A DNA stretch of 64,000 nucleotides from Caulobacter sp. SL161 (GTDB lineage: Bacteria > Pseudomonadota > Alphaproteobacteria > Caulobacterales > Caulobacteraceae), in contig NZ_JAPPRA010000001.1 in NCBI RefSeq assembly GCF_026672375.1, positions 2,232,001 through 2,296,000 on the forward strand, in the 5' to 3' direction. The notes under the pieces are model-generated. The model was not told the origin of the DNA and made no database searches. It saw only the letters and a list, made by a program, of their open reading frames with translations. Numbering within the stretch: the stretch's first letter is position 1; each line of letters begins with the position of its first letter. The position numbers and the translations under genes were made by a program. Shown here one piece after another: positions 61,251 to 64,000 of the stretch.

Positions 61251-61718
61251 ATGTCGGCCGACCTCGAAAACACCCTGATCCTGACGCTCGAGAGCGGTCC
61301 GGTCACCATCAAGCTGCGCCCCGACCTGGCGCCGGGTCACGTGGCCCGCATCAAGGAACTGGTGCGCGAAGGCTTCTACGACGGCGTCGTCTTCCACCGC
61401 GTGATCCCGGGCTTCATGGCCCAGGGCGGCGATCCGAGCGGCACCGGCCGTGGCGGTTCGGACAAGCCGGATCTGAAGGCCGAGTTCAACGACGAACCGC
61501 ACGTTCGCGGCGTCTGCTCGATGGCCCGCACACCGAACCCGGACTCGGCCAACAGCCAGTTCTTCATCGTCTTCGACGACGCCACATTCCTCGACAAGCA
61601 ATACACTGTCTGGGGTCAGGTGACCGAAGGCATGGAACATGTCGACGCCCTGCCGAAGGGCGAGCCGCCGCGCGCGCCGGGCAAGATCGTCAGCGCCAAG
61701 ATCGCCGCTGACGCCTAG
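61251..61718 (+). CDS. ppiB: Cytosolic cyclophilin-type peptidyl-prolyl isomerase
   Basis: A 155-residue enzyme of standard cyclophilin size with no signal peptide: MSADLENTLILTLESGPVTI. FHRVIPGFMAQGGDPSGTGR holds the catalytic Arg and the F-M-x-Q-x-G-D motif, and NSANSQFFIVFDDATFLDKQ the substrate-binding core. It catalyses cis–trans isomerisation of prolyl bonds in the cytosol. AAGGGAAGA precedes the ATG, and an inverted repeat GGTTCAC/GTGAACC (61187–61193, 61202–61208) with a GCTAGAAG −10-like box lies just upstream, so it probably has its own promoter. Confidence 0.96.
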   Translation: MSADLENTLILTLESGPVTIKLRPDLAPGHVARIKELVREGFYDGVVFHRVIPGFMAQGGDPSGTGRGGSDKPDLKAEFNDEPHVRGVCSMARTPNPDSANSQFFIVFDDATFLDKQYTVWGQVTEGMEHVDALPKGEPPRAPGKIVSAKIAADA

Positions 61719-61831
61719 AGCCCTTTAGCTTTGGATGGAATCATCCAAAGCGGTTGAGAGGGCTCTAAGTATTTGATTTTAAATCGTGTTTATCTGGTTT
61801 AGAGGGTTCCATCTAAACCAGACAGGCTCTA
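61716..61831. repeat. Double intergenic palindromic repeat after ppiB
   Basis: Begins in the ppiB stop codon. Pairs: TAGAGCCCT (61716–61724) with AGGGCTCTA (61759–61767), enclosing GCTTTGGATG (61728–61737) with CATCCAAAGC (61742–61751); then CTGGTTTAGA (61794–61803) with TCTAAACCAG (61812–61821). Positions 61809–61831 are an exact inverted copy of 51154–51176. The linker GCTCTAAGTATTTGATTT matches the repeat at 5917 with one change. It separates ppiB from the convergent EEP gene. Confidence 0.88.
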
Positions 61832-61884
61832 GGATCTCACGCAGAGATCGGCAGACGGCCTCGGACTTCGTCCGGGGCCGTTTT

Positions 61885-62862
61885 CTATTGGCGGCGGAAC
61901 GTCACCACGATCGGGCGATGGTCCGAACCCAGAGCCGGACCACGTTCAACCCTGACCGCGCGCCATTGCTCGCCTGCGTAGACGTGATCGATCGGCAACA
62001 ATGGAGCGGGCGCGGCCATGATCCGCGAGAACTTGCCCGCCGGCCAGGAAGCCATCGCCCGCGTCCAGCGGTACAGTCCCACGGCCTCGTCCTGTCGCTT
62101 CAAGCTGAAGGACCATGGGGTCGAGTTGAAGTCGCCGGCCAGGATCAGGCTCTTGCGATCGAATTTGGACGTGAGGCCAATCAGCTTGCGGGCTTGCGCC
62201 TGCTGCGGTCCCGCCGGAACCGGCCACGTGTAGTGCACGCCCATGACCGTGAACGGACCTTTCGGGTCGGCCAGGGTGGCCCAGGCGACCGAGAGATAGG
62301 GGCCTTCGCGGGAATCGCCGCCCCTGGCGATCATTTTCTTGCGGGAGAAGATCCAGGTGTCGCAGCGCGCGCCCTTTGCGCATGAGGCGAAGGGGTAGTT
62401 CGCGCGGAGCGCTTTGACGATCAAGCGCGAGTCGCCGCCGCCTTCCTCGAGAACCACCACGTCGGCCTCCTGGGCGAGGATCCAGGCGAGGCTTTTTTCC
62501 GGCGTTTGATTGCTGTGCCAGACATTGAACTGGACGACCTTGAGATCACTTTGGGCGACCGTCGCCGGCTTGAAGCGCGCGGCGGCCCAGAGTTCCGGCG
62601 CCATCAGGATGGCGCATGCCAGCAGGCCGATCCCTCCGAGGGAGACCATAACCCACCGCTCCGCGCCACGGGCGCAGACGCCGCCCAGGACCACCGCCCC
62701 AACAGCCATCGCCAGCCATAGCGGCGCGGCGTGGGTGAAGGCGTCCAGCCGATCGCTGAACGCGCCGCCGAGACAGACGAGGGCCATGCCAGCGCCCACC
62801 AGACCGAGCATCAGCGCGGTGCCGCGGAAAAGCAGGCTGAGAAGTTGGGCGAGCAAGCGCAT
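61885..62862 (-). CDS. Membrane-anchored endonuclease/exonuclease/phosphatase family protein
   Basis: A 325-residue protein. The first ~90 residues hold three hydrophobic helices (FRGTALMLGLVGAGMALVCL, PLWLAMAVGAVVLGGVCARG, WVMVSLGGIGLLACAILMAP). The EEP domain follows: LKVVQFNVWHSNQTPEKSLA, DVVVLEEGGGD (metal-binding Glu), VMGVHYTWPVPAGPQQAQ, LILAGDFNSTPWSFS (Asp/Asn pair) and ALGSDHRPIVVTF (catalytic Asp-His). The domain faces the periplasm. Relatives cleave nucleic acids, phosphoinositides or sphingolipids; Caulobacter-type membranes contain sphingolipids, but the substrate is unproven. Confidence 0.88.
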   Translation of the reverse strand: MRLLAQLLSLLFRGTALMLGLVGAGMALVCLGGAFSDRLDAFTHAAPLWLAMAVGAVVLGGVCARGAERWVMVSLGGIGLLACAILMAPELWAAARFKPATVAQSDLKVVQFNVWHSNQTPEKSLAWILAQEADVVVLEEGGGDSRLIVKALRANYPFASCAKGARCDTWIFSRKKMIARGGDSREGPYLSVAWATLADPKGPFTVMGVHYTWPVPAGPQQAQARKLIGLTSKFDRKSLILAGDFNSTPWSFSLKRQDEAVGLYRWTRAMASWPAGKFSRIMAAPAPLLPIDHVYAGEQWRAVRVERGPALGSDHRPIVVTFRRQ

Positions 62863-62903
62863 GGATGGCCCTTAGCACGCCTTTGCGACGGTGAAAGAGC
62901 GAT

Positions 62904-63512
62904 CTAGTCGCCGGCGAAATAGCTGAGGGCGATGTTGCGCAGCCGCAGGGCGCCCACGGTGAGATCGCCGCGTAGAACAGGTCGATCTGCGCCCTGCGCC
63001 TCGCCGCTCTTGGCCGCCGCGAGCGCCTCCAGGTCAAAGGCGCCGGTAAAGACGATCTCGCCAAGCTTCGGATCCTTGGCGCGATAGACCACCTCGCGCG
63101 TGTTCACGCGATAGGCTTCCGGCAGAAGGCGTATGCTGACGGTATAGTAGGTCTGCCCCAGTTCGCTGACGGCGGTGGGGCTGGTGACATTGTCGAACTC
63201 CAGGAAGATCGGGGCGTAGGTGCTGGTACGTTTGCCGCCCTCCCAAGCCGCGAAGTCGTCCAAGGCCCCGATATGCAGGGAGGAAAGTTCCCAGTCGCCC
63301 GATCGGATCGGAGTTTCGCTGAAGTAGTAGCCGAAGGCGTCCAGTTTGGGGTCATGCTGAAAGCCTGCGACGGCCGACGGAGCGGGGCCTTCCTGCGCTG
63401 GCTTGGCCGCTGATTGCGTCGCGGGCGGGGGCTTGGTCGGTTGGCTTGCCGGGTCTTCGCAGGCGGCCAGGAGCGCGAGCGGCGCCACGAACGGAACAAG
63501 CAGGCGTTTCAT
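62904..63512 (-). CDS. Putative lipoprotein of unknown function
   Basis: A 202-residue protein. MKRLLVPFVAPLALLAACED ends in a lipobox (L-L-A-A-C), so the mature protein is probably lipid-anchored at Cys18. A Pro/Ala/Thr-rich linker (QPTKPPPATQSAAKPAQEGP) leads to a globular part with SGDWELSSLHIGALDDFAAW, YAPIFLEFDNVTSPTAVSEL and GQTYYTVSIRLLPEAYRVNT, suggesting a beta-sandwich. I do not recognise the family. ATG at 63512 with GAGGG upstream is preferred over an in-frame codon at 63548. It precedes the EEP gene by 41 bases on the same strand, so the two probably form an operon. Confidence 0.78.
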   Translation of the reverse strand: MKRLLVPFVAPLALLAACEDPASQPTKPPPATQSAAKPAQEGPAPSAVAGFQHDPKLDAFGYYFSETPIRSGDWELSSLHIGALDDFAAWEGGKRTSTYAPIFLEFDNVTSPTAVSELGQTYYTVSIRLLPEAYRVNTREVVYRAKDPKLGEIVFTGAFDLEALAAAKSGEAQGADRPVLRGDLTVGALRLRNIALSYFAGD

Positions 63513-63634
63513 CACGATGGGGCCCTCAATCGTCTTCGCTGCGAGCATGCGATCTGGCGAGCGGCGTTGTCTAGCGAGCCGCGAAGACAGGCGCGTCTTG
63601 ACCTTGGGCGGCCATCATGTGCTTGAAGCCGCCC

Positions 63635-64000
63635 ATGCGACTTTCCGATTTTGATTTCGACCTTCCTGAGGACCGCATCGCGTTGCGACCCGCAGAGCCT
63701 CGCGACACAGCGCGCTTTCTGGTCGTGCGCCCTGGTCAGCCTCTTGCCGATCACGTCGTCAGCGACCTGCCGGACTTCCTTCAGTCGGGGGATGCTCTGG
63801 TGTTCAACGATACGCGGGTGATCCCCGCCCGCCTTTCCGGTCTTCGTGAAGGTCGCACGACGGGCGGCGCCGACGGCACGCCCGTGGCCGTCGAGGCCAC
63901 CTTGCACCGCCGCCTGGCGCCCGATCGTTGGAGCGCTTTCATGCGCCCCGGCAAGCGTCTGAAGGTCGGCGACCGGGTCGCGTTCGGCGGACGCGAAGAC
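63635..64000 (+). CDS. queA: S-adenosylmethionine:tRNA ribosyltransferase-isomerase QueA (N-terminal part, cut by window edge)
   Basis: The first 122 codons. [20 protein letters not shown] is the universal QueA start (MxLSDFDFxLPxxLIAxxP), followed by [20 protein letters not shown]. QueA transfers ribose from SAM to 7-aminomethyl-7-deazaguanine in tRNA anticodons, the penultimate step of queuosine synthesis. It is divergent from the lipoprotein gene. The rest of the protein, and the tgt gene that often follows, lie beyond the window. Confidence 0.95.
   Translation, partial: MRLSDFDFDLPEDRIALRPAEPRDTARFLVVRPGQPLADHVVSDLPDFLQSGDALVFNDTRVIPARLSGLREGRTTGGADGTPVAVEATLHRRLAPDRWSAFMRPGKRLKVGDRVAFGGRED

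Overview
The window is high-GC, densely coded alphaproteobacterial chromosome. It very probably comes from Caulobacter (C. vibrioides/crescentus or a close relative). This rests on gene order and protein sequences: leuA–mreBCD–mrdA–rodA, rpoZ–spoT, pdxJ–acpS–lepB–rnc–era–recO, the leucyl-transferase bpt, motB, bioFD/bioA, periplasmic sodC, gyrA–coaD–cyclophilins–queA, and many short intergenic palindromes. The species call is inferred from content and was not tested by a database search. No rRNA, tRNA, CRISPR array, insertion sequence or prophage was seen.

Layout. 1–12.7 kb: prmA (cut by the window edge), a UvrD/PcrA helicase, and then a mixed accessory stretch. That stretch holds a small secreted protein, an XRE-like regulator, a ribbon-helix-helix protein, a flavin-dependent halogenase, a DUF4169 protein, two glutathione transferases, an aspartate aminotransferase, a secreted hypothetical, an FMN reductase, an orphan ParA ATPase, a TVP38/DedA-like membrane protein and a TetR regulator. 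12.7–14.7 kb: a secreted alkylsulfatase divergent from the TetR gene. 14.8–17.5 kb: a leucine-rich leader peptide, leuA and a DMT permease. 17.9–23.7 kb: the rod-shape operon mreB, mreC, mreD, mrdA (PBP2), rodA. 23.7–28.4 kb: a UdgB-type DNA glycosylase and a NYN-domain protein on the minus strand, then folK, rpoZ and spoT on the plus strand. 28.4–38.8 kb: a conserved housekeeping cluster (pyrE, pdxJ, acpS, lepB, rnc, era, recO) interrupted by accessory genes (a SUKH-like protein, Nudix, M20 amidohydrolase, YCII, GNAT, arylamine N-acetyltransferase). 38.8–48.3 kb: phoD, parC, two paralogous serine hydrolases and an apparent operon with a quinone oxidoreductase, a nitronate monooxygenase and an SDR. 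48.3–55.9 kb: bpt, motB, a 3-hydroxyisobutyrate dehydrogenase-like gene, biotin genes, a second DMT permease, sodC. 56–64 kb: gyrA, coaD, three cyclophilins, a membrane-anchored EEP phosphatase/nuclease, a lipoprotein and the start of queA.

Most notable points. (1) spoT has no ATG, GTG or TTG start that would include its conserved N-terminus. A CTG codon overlapping the rpoZ stop, with a perfect AGGAGG seven bases upstream, looks like the true start. (2) leuA has an 18-residue leader peptide with five Leu codons and nested hairpins, which suggests attenuation. (3) GyrA and ParC both carry Ala at the quinolone-contact Ser position, and GyrA also has Phe at the Asp87 position. (4) A family of intergenic palindromes recurs directly after stop codons, and two copies share an identical 23-nt block in opposite orientation. 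(5) A different repeat forms the recO ribosome-binding region inside a hairpin. (6) A visibly lower-GC SUKH-like gene between spoT and pyrE is flanked by near-identical short repeats. (7) A halogenase lies between a DUF4169 gene and an RHH gene that are usually neighbours. I did not find a clear multi-gene system of an undescribed kind. The best candidates for new biology are the serine hydrolase/oxidoreductase operon with its perfect palindrome and the orphan ParA gene with its upstream DnaA box.
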